A stretch of DNA of 64,000 nt from Mesorhizobium amorphae CCNWGS0123 (GTDB lineage Bacteria > Pseudomonadota > Alphaproteobacteria > Rhizobiales > Rhizobiaceae), in the NCBI RefSeq assembly GCF_001686985.1, contig NZ_CP015318.1, positions 2,850,001-2,914,000 on the forward strand, written 5' to 3'. Below the pieces are notes generated by a model that was not told where the DNA came from, did no database searches, and saw nothing but the letters and a program-made list of their open reading frames with translations. The position numbers were made by a program, and so were the translations under genes. This document shows positions 28,883-39,083 of the stretch, in pieces (positions within the stretch are counted from its first letter, which is position 1; every line of letters starts with the position of its first letter).

Positions 28883-29719
28883 TTACACCGCGTTCGTCAA
28901 CCTTACGAATTCCTCGACGCTGAGCGTTTCGGCGCGCCGCGTCGGGTCGATGCCGGCGCGGGTGAGCAGGGCTTCGCCGCCAAGGCTTTTCACGCTCTGC
29001 CTGAGCATTTTCCGCCGCTGGCCGAAGGCGGCTTCGGTAGCGCGGCCGAGCTTCTTCACGTCGGTGGGCAAGGGGCTCGTGCGCGGCACCAGATGCACCA
29101 CCGACGACGTCACCTTGGGCGGCGGCGTGAATGCCTGCGGCGGCACGTCGAAGGCGATCCTCGCCTCGGTGCGCCAGCCGGCCAGCACGCCGAGCCGGCC
29201 ATAGGCGTCGCTGCCGGGGGCGGCGACAATACGCTCGGCCACCTCGCGCTGGAACATCAGCGTCATCGAGGCGTAGAAGGGTGGCCATGCCGTCACCGTC
29301 AGCCAGCGGATCAGCAGTTCGGTGCCGATATTGTAGGGCAGATTGGCGACGATCTTCACCTGGCCGCCTTCCGAGGCGGCCTCGGCAAGAGACGAAAAAT
29401 CCGTCTTCAGCGCATCGCCCGGGATGATCTCGAGCCGGCCTGGATAGTGGTTCGAGACCTGCGCCAGTGCCTCAAGGCAGCGCTCGTCGCGTTCGATGGC
29501 GACGACCCGCCTGGCGCCGCTGAAAAGCAGCGCCCGCGTCAGCCCGCCCGGGCCGGGGCCGACCTCGATCACAGTGGTCTCGGTGAGGTCGCCGGCGGCG
29601 CGTGCAATCTTGCCGGTCAAATTCAGGTCGAGCAGGAAATTCTGGCCAAGCGCCTTCTTCGCCTGCAGCCCATGGCGTTCGATCACCTCGCGCAGCGGCG
29701 GCAGCCCGTCGATGCTCAT
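28883..29719 (-). CDS. rsmA: 16S rRNA (adenine1518-N6/adenine1519-N6) dimethyltransferase
   Basis: 278 residues from ATG 29719 ([13 protein letters not shown]); a start 45 bases upstream would overlap pdxA. SAM motif EVGPGPGG (52-59) and catalytic NLPY (126-129). Dimethylates the 3'-terminal helix of 16S rRNA; its loss gives kasugamycin resistance. It starts 10 bases after the pdxA stop. Confidence 0.95.
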   Translation of the reverse strand: MSIDGLPPLREVIERHGLQAKKALGQNFLLDLNLTGKIARAAGDLTETTVIEVGPGPGGLTRALLFSGARRVVAIERDERCLEALAQVSNHYPGRLEIIPGDALKTDFSSLAEAASEGGQVKIVANLPYNIGTELLIRWLTVTAWPPFYASMTLMFQREVAERIVAAPGSDAYGRLGVLAGWRTEARIAFDVPPQAFTPPPKVTSSVVHLVPRTSPLPTDVKKLGRATEAAFGQRRKMLRQSVKSLGGEALLTRAGIDPTRRAETLSVEEFVRLTNAV

Positions 29720-29729
29720 GCAGATGTGC

Positions 29730-30758
29730 TCATGCGGCAGCTGCTTCCGACCCGCTGTCGGCAAGCCGGCGGGCGAGCCGCAGCGCCGCGATCAGGCTGT
29801 CGGCGCGCGCAATGCCCTGGCCGGCGATGTCGAAGGCGGTGCCGTGGTCGGGCGAGGTGCGGATGAAGGGCAGGCCGAGCGTGACGTTGACCGCCTCGTC
29901 GAAGGCCAGCGCCTTGGCCGGGATCAGCGCCTGGTCATGATACATGCACAGCGCCACGTCATAGCTGGCGCGCGCATGGGCATGAAACAGCGTATCGGCC
30001 GGCAACGGCCCGAAGGCGTCGATGCCTTCCGCTCTCAGCTGGTCGACCGCCGGACGGATGACGCGCTGGTCCTCCAGGCCCATCGACCCGCCTTCGCCGG
30101 CATGCGGGTTGAGGCCGGCTATCGCCAGCCTCGGCCTGGCGATGCCGAAGCGGCTTTCGAGGTCGGCGGCGGTGATACGGGCCGTGGCGACGATCAGCTC
30201 CGTCGTCAGCGCCTTCGGCACCTCGGCGAGCGGGATATGGATGGTGACCGGAACGGTGCGCAATTCCGGACCGGCAAGCAGCATCACCGGCGTTACCTCG
30301 GCGCCTGTGTGGAGCGTGGCCAGGTGCGCCAGATATTCGGTGTGGCCGGGAAAGCGGAAGCCGGCATCGTAGAGCGGCTTCTTGGCGATCGGACAGGTGA
30401 CGACCGCCGCGGCGCGGCCGCCGAGGCAGTCGGCCACGGCGCGGTCGATGGCCTCGATGGTGCCGGCGGCGTTGGCCTTGTCGGGCCTGCCGGGTCTGTC
30501 GACCTGGGTGGCGTCGAGCGGCACGACCGGAAGGACGCGGTGAAAGATCCGCGCTGCTTGCTCCGGCATGGTTTCCGCGATCGCCACGTTGGCGCCGATC
30601 TGGCGCGCCCGCGCCGCAATCAGCGCCGGGTCGGCAAGCAGATAAAAGGGCGGCACGCCGGCGCTGTCGCCGGCCTGCCATGCGGCGATGGCGATCTCCG
30701 GGCCGACACCGGACGGATCGCCGACGCTCAAGGCCAGCGGGGCATCTGTCCGGCGCAT
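29730..30758 (-). CDS. pdxA: 4-hydroxythreonine-4-phosphate dehydrogenase
   Basis: 342 residues. NAD-dependent step of pyridoxal phosphate synthesis. Signature [10 protein letters not shown] near the start, the metal-binding histidines in FPGHTEYLA and YHDQALIP, and NPHAGEGG. It lies between surA and rsmA, the classical order of this operon. Confidence 0.95.
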   Translation of the reverse strand: MRRTDAPLALSVGDPSGVGPEIAIAAWQAGDSAGVPPFYLLADPALIAARARQIGANVAIAETMPEQAARIFHRVLPVVPLDATQVDRPGRPDKANAAGTIEAIDRAVADCLGGRAAAVVTCPIAKKPLYDAGFRFPGHTEYLAHLATLHTGAEVTPVMLLAGPELRTVPVTIHIPLAEVPKALTTELIVATARITAADLESRFGIARPRLAIAGLNPHAGEGGSMGLEDQRVIRPAVDQLRAEGIDAFGPLPADTLFHAHARASYDVALCMYHDQALIPAKALAFDEAVNVTLGLPFIRTSPDHGTAFDIAGQGIARADSLIAALRLARRLADSGSEAAAA

Positions 30759-30832
30759 GTCTATGCTGCTTTGCCGGCCGACCTGTCGGGACCAGGAGAG
30801 GGCAGGGTTCTGTCTTCTTGTCCGACCACGGC

Positions 30833-31765
30833 CTAGCGCTCGACGATGCGGGCTTTTTTCCGCAACTCCTCGACGTACTTCTTGCTGAGATCGTCGGCGT
30901 TCTTGTCGTTGTTGCCTTCGCTCTGGAACACCATCTGCGCGGTCTTGTCGTCCGACACTTCGCGCGACGAGCAGATGCCGATGAACTCGACGCCACGCTC
31001 CGTCTCGCGCGTGGGGGTGGCACCGCCGACCTTGGTTGCCTTGATCTGGTCGGCCCAGTCCGCCGGCAATTGCGGCGCCAGCACCCGGCCGAGGTCGCGA
31101 ACGGTGACGTCGATCAGGCCCTTGGCGAATTCGCGCGTGGTGTTGCAGCCGCTGAAGCGGGCGCGCATGGCATCGGCCTCGCGCTTGCGCTTGCCAAGGG
31201 TTGCGCTGCGTTCCGACGCCGGCACCACGAAGATGACCTGCTGCAGCATGTATTCCATGGCGGTCGGCTTGGAGCCGCCCTTGTCGAGCATGCGCCTGAC
31301 CGCGTCCTGTTCGGTCACGGAGCCGCCGTCACCCGAACGATAACGGGCCGAAAGTGCCTGGTTCCAGGCCATCTGGGCGCGGATGAATTCCTTGAAATGC
31401 TCCTTGCCGACACCCGACTGCGCCATGACGCCGTCGAGTTGCTTGAGCTGCATCTTGTTGTTCGTGGCGAAGCGCTGGTAGGCGGCGTCGACCTGCTCAT
31501 CGGTAACCCGGATGCCGAGGCGCTTGACCTCGGCCATGCGCAGCGTCTGGTCGATCATTTCCTCGGCGGCGTCGCCCTTCTTGCGCTGCAGTTTCAAGAA
31601 CGCTCTCCGGTGCGCAATGTCGCCGGTGGTGATCGGCACGCCGTTGACGACGTACTTGATCTCGCTGGCGAAAGCCGGCGGCGTCATGACCGTAATCGAG
31701 ACCGAGGCTGCCGCGATCAGCAGCGCGAATCCTGCCGAAAACAGATATTTCCTCATCGAGAGCAT
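30833..31765 (-). CDS. SurA-like periplasmic chaperone / peptidylprolyl isomerase
   Basis: 310 residues from ATG 31765; a Met three codons later is an equal alternative. Signal peptide at about 5-33 ([14 protein letters not shown]...AFA). The mature part has a SurA N-terminal domain ([19 protein letters not shown]...) and a single weakly conserved parvulin-like region ([13 protein letters not shown]). It assists outer-membrane protein folding. Placed between lptD and pdxA as in E. coli, but the isomerase signature is degenerate, so it may be chaperone only. Confidence 0.8.
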   Translation of the reverse strand: MLSMRKYLFSAGFALLIAAASVSITVMTPPAFASEIKYVVNGVPITTGDIAHRRAFLKLQRKKGDAAEEMIDQTLRMAEVKRLGIRVTDEQVDAAYQRFATNNKMQLKQLDGVMAQSGVGKEHFKEFIRAQMAWNQALSARYRSGDGGSVTEQDAVRRMLDKGGSKPTAMEYMLQQVIFVVPASERSATLGKRKREADAMRARFSGCNTTREFAKGLIDVTVRDLGRVLAPQLPADWADQIKATKVGGATPTRETERGVEFIGICSSREVSDDKTAQMVFQSEGNNDKNADDLSKKYVEELRKKARIVER

Positions 31766-31841
31766 CCCAAATATTCCATCCCGCTCCTGCAGCGCCGCGC
31801 GTTCCTCGGACGCGCAAAGGACGCTGTAGCATCTTAACTTT

Positions 31842-31889
31842 GCGCATGATCCTTTCCGAAAATCGAGATCGATCTTCGAGGTCATGCGC
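31842..31889. repeat. Palindromic repeat between lptD and surA
   Basis: Outer arms GCGCATGA and TCATGCGC with CCGAAAAT and an AGATCGATCT core inside. A divergent form of the GCATGATC family seen at 16001 and 55339. The 202-bp gap around it has no other feature I can support. Confidence 0.6.
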
Positions 31890-31967
31890 TGTGATCGAAA
31901 CCCGTGCCCGCTCTATACGGCGAAACGATGTCACCAGCGCATGGGCCTGCCTGCTGCTGGCCCGTCT

Positions 31968-34388
31968 CTACTGGATCGTGTCGATCGAGCTCTGTGACGT
32001 GCCGAAATCGCCGAGCGTGCGGAACGACAGGTTGAAGCCGACATTCTGCGACACTTCCTTGGTGACGGTGTCGCGCGATTCGGAGAACGTCATCAAATAG
32101 GTGAAGCAGGAATCATTATAGGCAAAACCGACGCCGTCCTTGACCAGCACGCTTTGCTTCAGGTCGTAGGTGCCGGTGCCGAAGACGCGCCAGTTCTCGG
32201 CAAGATGCGTCGAGGCGCCGAGCGTGACCTCGTGGCGATCGGTGGTGAAGCCGTAGAGCGGCTGCGCCTGGATGAAGGCATATTTGGCGCTAAGCGAAAC
32301 CGGCAGGCCGGAATAGGCGGCCTTCACCTCGGCGCGCCGGACGTCGAAGCTCTGCTCGTCGAAACGGCCGCTGAGCGAGCCGGAGAAGCCGCCCGGGCTG
32401 TTGAAGCCGATCAGTCCGACATAGTCGGAGGTCGGCTTGTCCAGTCCGGAGTAGGCGCCGACATTGACGAGGTCGGGCGCAGTGAACGAATTCTGGCCGG
32501 CCAGTTGGTAGGATTGGCCAAAGATCGCGTTGGTGCTCCAGCCATTGTCGTAGGCGCCGGAATAGCGGAACCCGACATTGGCGCGCGTGCCGCCTTCCAC
32601 GCGGTCATAACCGGAGAACTTGTCGCGCTCGAACAGCGTCGAGGCGTCGAAGACGAAGCTTTGCGCGTCTTCGTTGGGCACCGCGAGACCGCCGACATAT
32701 TGCTCGTTGGGGCGCACGAACACCTGCGCCATCGGCTCGACGATATGGCTGGAACTCGGCATCGAGAACAGCACCGGCCAGCGCATTTCGAGCCCGGCGG
32801 TCGCCATGTAGCGCGCCAGCGACGTACGCATATTGTCTTCGACGCCGAGATTCGTCGCCATCTCGTTGATGGCGGCGAGCGAGTTCGAGGTCGCGTTGAC
32901 ATAGCCGGCGTCACCGCGCAGCGCCAGCAGCGGCGTCAGCTGCAGGCCGCCATCGGTGGTGAAGGTGCGCTTCCATTCGGCTTCGGCGGTCAGGCGGCTC
33001 GACTGGCCTTCGATGCCGCGCACCCGCTCGACGGGCGTGCTGTCGTTGTAGGCAGTTTCGAAGGCTTGATCCAGCCGGTCGCGGCTGATGACCCGCGCGT
33101 TGACGTTGAACGACAACTGCCCGCCGGCGACAGACATGTCGGGGATATAGGCATAGTCGAGCGACGGCAGCACCCATGGCTGTTGGGCGGCGCGGGCGGA
33201 CGGATTGCTGGAGAGCGTGTTCTCCTGGACCTCGAAGCGCATGGCGCGCACATCGAAGTAATTGCGGCCGTCGAGGCCGGTCAGGTAGATCGTCGACTGG
33301 TGTGTGACGTCGCTGAAACCGTCGATGGAGTAGGTGCGCGAAAAATTCTTGTCGCTCTGTAGCAGCACGTCCCAGCCGAAATCCCAGCGCGGATTGATGG
33401 CGAACTGGCCCTTGGTGCCCATCATGCCGCGGAACTTGTTCGGATCGCTGGCGGGGCCGGAATCGACATTGACGCCGCTGCTGTTGATGAACTCTTCCGG
33501 GCTCTCCTGCCGGATGCCGGCGATCTTCAGCGCGTACTCGCCATTGTTGAAGCGCTGGCGCCACTCGGCCTCGCCGAGGAAGCCCTGCTTGGTGTAGCCG
33601 GTGCCGGTGACGGTGAGGTCGTAAGTCGGCGACAGTGCGAAATAGTAGGGGACTTTGACGCCGAAGCCGAGGTCGGTCTTGTAGTTGATGCCGGGGATCA
33701 GGAAGCCGCTCTTGCGCTTGACCGTCGGGTCGGCGATCTCGAACGCCGGCAGATAGGCAAGCGGAAAGCCGAAGAACTCGAAATTCGCGTTCTCGAAGCG
33801 AACCGTCTTCTTCTCGCCGTTCCAGATGATCTTGCGCGCCTTGACGCGCCAGGTCGGCGCCTTGTCCGGCTTGTCCTCGCAGGGTTCGCAGGCCGTGTAG
33901 ACGCCATTGTGGAAGGTCGTCAGCACGCCGCCCATGCGCTCGGCGCTTTCGGCGGCGAAATAGGCCTTCTCCGGGGTTTCGACGCGCAGCGCGTTGACGA
34001 AGCCGTCGGCGAAATCGTCGGTGATGTCGATATGCTCGGAATTGATCTTGGTGCCGTCGCTGTTGATGATCTCGACGGCGCCGCTGGCGACCATGCGCTT
34101 GGTGTTGCGGTTGTACACGACGCGCTGGGCGACGAGCTTGTTGCCGCCATAGTCGATCTGCACGGCACCGACGGCGGTCACGGTCTGATCGTCGTTGTTG
34201 TAGACAAGCGTATCGGCGGCAAGCAGCATCTGCGAGCCGGAAGGAACGTTCGTCGCCATGTCCGTGACGTCCTGCGCCAGCGCAGGGGCCAGCGGGACCG
34301 CACAGGCGAACAGGCATGCCAAGGCGCTCGCCCCATAAAGGCGCGCCAAACCGGCCTGCCTATGGCTGCGCAAAACCGCCTCCCTCAC
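31968..34388 (-). CDS. lptD: LPS-assembly protein LptD
   Basis: 806 residues from GTG 34388, which overlaps the lptG TAG by one base (TAGTG); an ATG 66 bases upstream lies inside lptG. Signal peptide about 1-39, an OstA/LptA-like N-domain (ADTLVYNNDDQTVTAVG...), a CEPC cysteine pair, then a long outer-membrane barrel ending near SCFTYLMTFSESRD. Inserts LPS in the outer leaflet. The N- and C-terminal cysteines fit the inter-domain disulfides known for LptD. Confidence 0.94.
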   Translation of the reverse strand: MREAVLRSHRQAGLARLYGASALACLFACAVPLAPALAQDVTDMATNVPSGSQMLLAADTLVYNNDDQTVTAVGAVQIDYGGNKLVAQRVVYNRNTKRMVASGAVEIINSDGTKINSEHIDITDDFADGFVNALRVETPEKAYFAAESAERMGGVLTTFHNGVYTACEPCEDKPDKAPTWRVKARKIIWNGEKKTVRFENANFEFFGFPLAYLPAFEIADPTVKRKSGFLIPGINYKTDLGFGVKVPYYFALSPTYDLTVTGTGYTKQGFLGEAEWRQRFNNGEYALKIAGIRQESPEEFINSSGVNVDSGPASDPNKFRGMMGTKGQFAINPRWDFGWDVLLQSDKNFSRTYSIDGFSDVTHQSTIYLTGLDGRNYFDVRAMRFEVQENTLSSNPSARAAQQPWVLPSLDYAYIPDMSVAGGQLSFNVNARVISRDRLDQAFETAYNDSTPVERVRGIEGQSSRLTAEAEWKRTFTTDGGLQLTPLLALRGDAGYVNATSNSLAAINEMATNLGVEDNMRTSLARYMATAGLEMRWPVLFSMPSSSHIVEPMAQVFVRPNEQYVGGLAVPNEDAQSFVFDASTLFERDKFSGYDRVEGGTRANVGFRYSGAYDNGWSTNAIFGQSYQLAGQNSFTAPDLVNVGAYSGLDKPTSDYVGLIGFNSPGGFSGSLSGRFDEQSFDVRRAEVKAAYSGLPVSLSAKYAFIQAQPLYGFTTDRHEVTLGASTHLAENWRVFGTGTYDLKQSVLVKDGVGFAYNDSCFTYLMTFSESRDTVTKEVSQNVGFNLSFRTLGDFGTSQSSIDTIQ

Positions 34389-35470
34389 TAGCCGTCTTCC
34401 TTGTAAAGCAGGAACGTCACCCCGAAGAACATAGCCACGACAACCGGAACCCATGCAGCCACGGCTGTGGGCACGAATCCCGCCACGCCGAATGCCTTGA
34501 CCAATACCGAAACGACATAAAGCAGAAAGCCGGCGAGGACGCCACCCAGAATCATCGTCGCCGACTGCCCCATCCTTGCAAATCGCATTGATACTGTTGC
34601 CGCAATCAGCGTCATGGCGACGAGAAGGAACGGCAACGCCACCAGCGAATCAAACTGCATGGCGAACGCATTTGCCTTGAGGCCGAAGGAACGGGCAACC
34701 TCGATCTTACCCGGCAGGTCGTAGAAGGGGATCGTTTCCGGCCGGGCAAGCCGCTCCTGCACGAATTCCGGCTTGAGATTGGTGTCCACGCGGTCGGTCG
34801 CTTCGGAGCGGATGGTGCCGTTCTTGAAGACCTTGACGTCCTGCAATTCCCAATAGCCGTCGCGCAGGAAGGCACGCGCCGCGTCCTTGCGCTCGACGAT
34901 GTTGCCTTGCTGATCGAGCACGAAGAAGACGGTATCCGCCATCTCCAGGCCCTGGTTGAGAATGGCGCGGGCACCGATGATGGTGTCGCCGGAGGCGGTC
35001 TTCTGCCGGATCCACGGGGTCGAATCGGCCGAAACGGTGTTGGATTTGCCGGCGCGCAGCTGGTTTTCCATCCGCTCGGACCAGGAGAAGGCATGCGCCG
35101 CCACCGGGTTGAGCACGCCGACCGACAGCATGCCGACCATCAGCGCCCCGATGCAGCACGGCAACAGGAACTGCCAGGCCGAGACGCCGGCCGAGCGGGC
35201 AATGACCAGCTCGTATTTGCGGTTGAGCGACACCAGCGTCGCCATCGCCGAGAACAGGCCGACGAACGGCACCGTCTGCAGCATGATCATCGGCATCCTG
35301 AGCGCCGAAATCGCGAACGCCGTGCCGTAGGTAAAGCCCGGCAGGCCGGTCGTGCGGCCGGACAGCTCGGTGAAGTCGATCAGGAACACCAGTGCCAGAA
35401 GGCCGAGGAAGAACCACACCGTGATCGACACGTAGCGGAAGAAGAAATAGCGTCCCAGCGTCCAGCCCAT
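34388..35470 (-). CDS. lptG: LPS export permease LptG
   Basis: 360 residues from ATG 35470, overlapping the lptF stop (TGATG). YjgP/YjgQ family: six membrane helices, three at each end, with a periplasmic jellyroll between (about 105-265). Forms the LptB2FG extractor with LptF and the ATPase LptB, which is not in this window. Confidence 0.94.
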   Translation of the reverse strand: MGWTLGRYFFFRYVSITVWFFLGLLALVFLIDFTELSGRTTGLPGFTYGTAFAISALRMPMIMLQTVPFVGLFSAMATLVSLNRKYELVIARSAGVSAWQFLLPCCIGALMVGMLSVGVLNPVAAHAFSWSERMENQLRAGKSNTVSADSTPWIRQKTASGDTIIGARAILNQGLEMADTVFFVLDQQGNIVERKDAARAFLRDGYWELQDVKVFKNGTIRSEATDRVDTNLKPEFVQERLARPETIPFYDLPGKIEVARSFGLKANAFAMQFDSLVALPFLLVAMTLIAATVSMRFARMGQSATMILGGVLAGFLLYVVSVLVKAFGVAGFVPTAVAAWVPVVVAMFFGVTFLLYKEDG

Positions 35471-36672
35471 CAGCCGGCTCCCTGGCCGGAGGCGCCGCGC
35501 TTGGCGAAGCGCAGTTTGAGCGCCGTCCAGGTTTCGCTGGCACGGCCGGCGAGGTTGGTCATCCAGTCCGCCCAGGCGACCGGCAGTTCCATGGTCCGTG
35601 AGGAGAGGATGAACCAGCCGGCGATCGCCGAGGCGACGATCGGCACGCCGAAGACCATATAGGCGTATTGCGGAACCTTGTCCGCTTTGCCGGCGGCGAA
35701 GAAACCAAGCCAGCGCACGAACAGGGCAATGACGATTGCGGTGATCAGCGGGTGGATGCGCGCCTCGCGATGCGAACGCGCGTCGCCCGCCACCGCCAGC
35801 GCGATCAGCGCGAACACCAGCGAGTAGGACCATTCGGAAAAACGCTGCTCGAGTTCGGCCGAGTACTCGCCCGGGTTGCGCTGGAACATCTTGTCATTGG
35901 GGCTCGGGTTGAGCAGGTACTGGGTCGTGCGGTCCTTCGGCAGGAGCGTGATTTCGTTGGCGGCCGACATGAAGGCCGAGAGGTCGAAGGCGTAGGAGGT
36001 GAAGCGGATGACCGAGAGGTCGCCGGTCAGCGTCTTGCGATGGATGACCCCGTCATTCATCATCAGCACCTTCTCGTCGCCCTTTTCGACGATGCTGCCG
36101 CTCTTGGCGTAATAGATCAGGTTGGCGCCTTCCTCGCGCGAATCGGCGACGAAGATGCCGCCCAGCCTGTTGTCGGGCAGCCGTTCGCCGACCTGCAGGA
36201 ACAGGCCGTCGTCGATCTTGCGGAACGTGCCCTCCTGGATGATCAGCGACACCAGGTCGGCGCGCGAAGCCGCCACCAGCTGCCGGTTTTTCTGCCTGGC
36301 ATAGGGGTCGACGCCATTGTCGACGACGAAGGAAAACACGCTCGCCGCCAGCGCCAGCAGCAGGATCGGCCGCGCGATGGTCCAGCGCGAGGCGCCGGCG
36401 GCATTGATCACGGCCAGTTCCGAATCCGTGTTCATGACGCTGAGCGTCTGGGCGACCGCCACCACCAGCGCGAACGGCACGACGATCGGGATGATCGACG
36501 GGATGATCAGCGCCGCGACCTCGAAGAAGGTCAGCGCCGACTGGCCGCTGTCGGTGACGAGGTCGATCTTGGCCAGCACCTGCGTCGTCCAAACGATCGC
36601 CAGCGTCCAGGTCAGCGCAGCCAGGAAGACCGCCGATGTCCGACGCATGATGTAGCGTTCAACGACCTTCAT
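35470..36672 (-). CDS. lptF: LPS export permease LptF
   Basis: 400 residues, YjgP/YjgQ fold (MKVVERYIMRRTSAVFLAAL, then the NTDSELAVINAAGAS coupling-helix region that contacts LptB). First gene of lptF-lptG-lptD-surA-pdxA-rsmA. Translationally coupled to lptG. It has a longer cytoplasmic C-terminus than usual (about 35 residues, basic). Confidence 0.94.
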   Translation of the reverse strand: MKVVERYIMRRTSAVFLAALTWTLAIVWTTQVLAKIDLVTDSGQSALTFFEVAALIIPSIIPIVVPFALVVAVAQTLSVMNTDSELAVINAAGASRWTIARPILLLALAASVFSFVVDNGVDPYARQKNRQLVAASRADLVSLIIQEGTFRKIDDGLFLQVGERLPDNRLGGIFVADSREEGANLIYYAKSGSIVEKGDEKVLMMNDGVIHRKTLTGDLSVIRFTSYAFDLSAFMSAANEITLLPKDRTTQYLLNPSPNDKMFQRNPGEYSAELEQRFSEWSYSLVFALIALAVAGDARSHREARIHPLITAIVIALFVRWLGFFAAGKADKVPQYAYMVFGVPIVASAIAGWFILSSRTMELPVAWADWMTNLAGRASETWTALKLRFAKRGASGQGAG

Positions 36673-37024
36673 GAAGGCTTTTCTCGATTTTGCCGAACGG
36701 CATCATGCCCGCGGACAAGGTAGTCATCCGGCGACGCCTGCACAACTGGCTCCATCGGCGGCTCGATCCGGTTTCTCGTCCCACGCCACTCGCCCCGGCG
36801 CGCGGAGTGTCGGCTCCAATGGATAAAAAATGCAAAACATTGATGGTTAACAACAAGTTGCGACAAGGGATCTGGGTCATGCCGCGGCGAATCCGATAGT
36901 GATCGAGGCGCGCATATAGGCTGCGATTTCGGCCAAAGTCTTGCCAAATGCCGTAAAACGACCAAATGTCGCGCACTCTTGAAAGCCGTTGTCCGGCACC
37001 CAGCACCCCTGAAAGCAGCACCTG
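36673..37024. promoter_or_regulatory. Divergent promoter region lptF / pepA
   Basis: 352 bases without a gene. A visibly AT-richer stretch (about 36815-36880, with a TTAACAACAAGTTG core) sits in the middle and is the best place for the two divergent promoters. I could not assign -35/-10 boxes with confidence. No repeat of the families seen elsewhere occurs here. Confidence 0.45.
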
Positions 37025-38530
37025 ATGAATTCGACACCTACGATCGCCTTCGCCAAATTCGCCGCACCCCAGACCGCAACGTCGAGGAAGGGCAGCGTCT
37101 TCGTGCTGGCGACGGACGATGGCGGCGTCAGCGATGCCGCCAAGGCCTGCGATCCGGCCGGCACGCTTGCGCGGGCGTTTCCGGCGGCGGATTTCTCCGG
37201 CAAGTTCGGCAGCGTCGTCGAGGTGTTCGCGCCCGAAGGAACAGCACTCGACCGTCTCGTGGCGGTCGGCGCCGGCAAGGCTTCCAGCCTCGATGATCAT
37301 GCATGGCTGAAACTCGGCGGCAGCATCGCCGCATCGCTGCGCAAGGCAGTCGAGGTCGCCGTCGTGCTCGACGTTGCTGGCGCCCAGGCCGGCGGCAGGC
37401 AAGCGGCGAGCGTCGCGGCCGGCATCCTTTTGCGCAGCTACGCCTTCGACAAGTACAAGACCAAGAAGGACAAGGACAACGGCCAGCCGAAGAAGCCGGC
37501 CAAGGTGACCATCCATTGCGCCGATCCTTCCGCGGCGAAAAAGGCCTTCGCCGACGAGGTGGCGGTGATCGACGGCGTGCTTCTGGCGCGCGACCTGGTC
37601 AACGAGCCGGCCAATGCGCTGGGCCCGGTGGAATTCGCCGCCCGCGCCAAGGAGTTGGAGGCGCTCGGCGTCACCGTCGAGATCCTGACCGAGAAGGAAA
37701 TGAAGAAGCTCGGCATGGGCTCGCTGCTCGGCGTCGCTCAAGGCTCGCCACGCGGCGCCCGCATGGCCGTCCTGCAGTGGAACGGCGGCAAGGCCAAGGC
37801 CACCCCCGTCGCTTTTATCGGCAAGGGCGTCACCTTCGACACCGGCGGCAATTCGATGAAGCCGGCTTCCGGCATGGAGGACATGAAGGGCGACATGGGC
37901 GGTGCCGCCGCCGTCACCGGGCTGATGCATGCGCTGGCCGCGCGCAAGGCAAAGGCCAATGTCGTCGGTGTCATCGGCCTGGTCGAGAACGCGGTCGACG
38001 GCCATGCCCAGCGCCCCGGCGACATCGTCACCTCGATGTCGGGCCAGACCATCGAGGTGCTGAACACCGACGCCGAAGGCCGCCTCGTGCTGGCGGATGC
38101 GCTCTGGTACTGCAACGACCGCTTCAAGCCGGCCTTCATGGTCAATCTGGCGACGCTGACCGGCGCCATCATGGTGGCGCTCGGCCAGCACTATGCCGGC
38201 CTGTTCTCCAACAATGACGAACTGGCCGAGAGGCTGGCCAATGCCGGCCAGGCGACGCAGGAGCGGCTGTGGCGCATGCCGCTGGGGTCCGAATACGACA
38301 AGCTGATCGATTCCAAGAACGCCGACATGAAGAACATCGGCGGCCGCTATGGCGGCGCCATCATCGCCGCGCAGTTCCTACAGCGCTTCGTCAAGGAAAC
38401 GCCCTGGGCGCATCTCGACATCGCCGGCACCGCGATGGGCTCGCCGCCGAGCGAGATCAACCAGTCCTGGGGCTCGGGCTTCGGCGTCCGGCTGCTCGAC
38501 CGGCTGGTGCGCGACCACTACGAGGGATGA
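37025..38530 (+). CDS. pepA: Leucyl aminopeptidase (M17)
   Basis: 501 residues. Two-metal cytosolic aminopeptidase: K267 and D272 in [10 protein letters not shown]290 in KGDMGGA, and NTDAEGRL (347-354) supplying Asp, Glu and the catalytic Arg. The N-terminal macro-like domain is present. In many bacteria pepA lies divergent from lptFG with holC behind it, as here. Confidence 0.96.
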   Translation: MNSTPTIAFAKFAAPQTATSRKGSVFVLATDDGGVSDAAKACDPAGTLARAFPAADFSGKFGSVVEVFAPEGTALDRLVAVGAGKASSLDDHAWLKLGGSIAASLRKAVEVAVVLDVAGAQAGGRQAASVAAGILLRSYAFDKYKTKKDKDNGQPKKPAKVTIHCADPSAAKKAFADEVAVIDGVLLARDLVNEPANALGPVEFAARAKELEALGVTVEILTEKEMKKLGMGSLLGVAQGSPRGARMAVLQWNGGKAKATPVAFIGKGVTFDTGGNSMKPASGMEDMKGDMGGAAAVTGLMHALAARKAKANVVGVIGLVENAVDGHAQRPGDIVTSMSGQTIEVLNTDAEGRLVLADALWYCNDRFKPAFMVNLATLTGAIMVALGQHYAGLFSNNDELAERLANAGQATQERLWRMPLGSEYDKLIDSKNADMKNIGGRYGGAIIAAQFLQRFVKETPWAHLDIAGTAMGSPPSEINQSWGSGFGVRLLDRLVRDHYEG

Positions 38531-38540
38531 GGCCAACGCC

Positions 38541-38990
38541 ATGGCCGAAGTCCTGTTCTATCACCTGACGGAATCGACGCTGGAAGATGCGTTGCCGGGG
38601 CTGCTCGAGCGCAGTGTCGACCGCGGCTGGCGTGCAGTGGTGCAGACCGGCACCGAGGAGCGGCGCGACGCGCTCGACCAGCACCTGTGGACGTTCCGCG
38701 ACGATTCCTTCCTGGCGCATGCGACCGACCGCGAGGCCTATCCGGCCGAGCAGCCGATTCTTTTGACCACGGGGCAGGAGAATCCGAACCAGGCGCAGAT
38801 CCGCTTCCTCGTCGACGGCGCGGCACCCTCGGATCTCGGCGGCTACGAGCGCGCCGTCTTCCTGTTCGACGGCCATGACACGGCGCAGCTCGAAGGCGCG
38901 CGTGGCCACTGGAAGATGATGAAGGATGCCGGCCATACGGTGACCTACTGGCAGCAGACGTCCGATCGGCGCTGGGAGCGCAAGGCTTAG
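38541..38990 (+). CDS. holC: DNA polymerase III chi subunit
   Basis: 149 residues. Family features: MAEVLFYHLTESTLEDALP, a ...TEERRDALDQHLWTF core and DGHDTAQLEGAR...HWKMMKDAGHTVTYWQQ. Chi links the clamp loader to SSB. Starts 10 bases after pepA, co-transcribed. Confidence 0.92.
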   Translation: MAEVLFYHLTESTLEDALPGLLERSVDRGWRAVVQTGTEERRDALDQHLWTFRDDSFLAHATDREAYPAEQPILLTTGQENPNQAQIRFLVDGAAPSDLGGYERAVFLFDGHDTAQLEGARGHWKMMKDAGHTVTYWQQTSDRRWERKA

Positions 38991-39040
38991 GGGGTTGGCC
39001 GCGCGTCTTGCGAACGACACTGTTATCGCCGAACGATCCG

Positions 39041-39055
39041 ATCTAAGGGTTAGAT
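39041..39055. promoter_or_regulatory. Short palindrome upstream of the biosynthetic cluster
   Basis: ATCTAA-GGG-TTAGAT, 28 bases before the first gene of the cluster, in the only gap (93 bp) where its promoter can lie. A possible operator. Confidence 0.4.
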
Positions 39056-39083
39056 AGACGCGAACTCATTCGGCGGGTTGAGA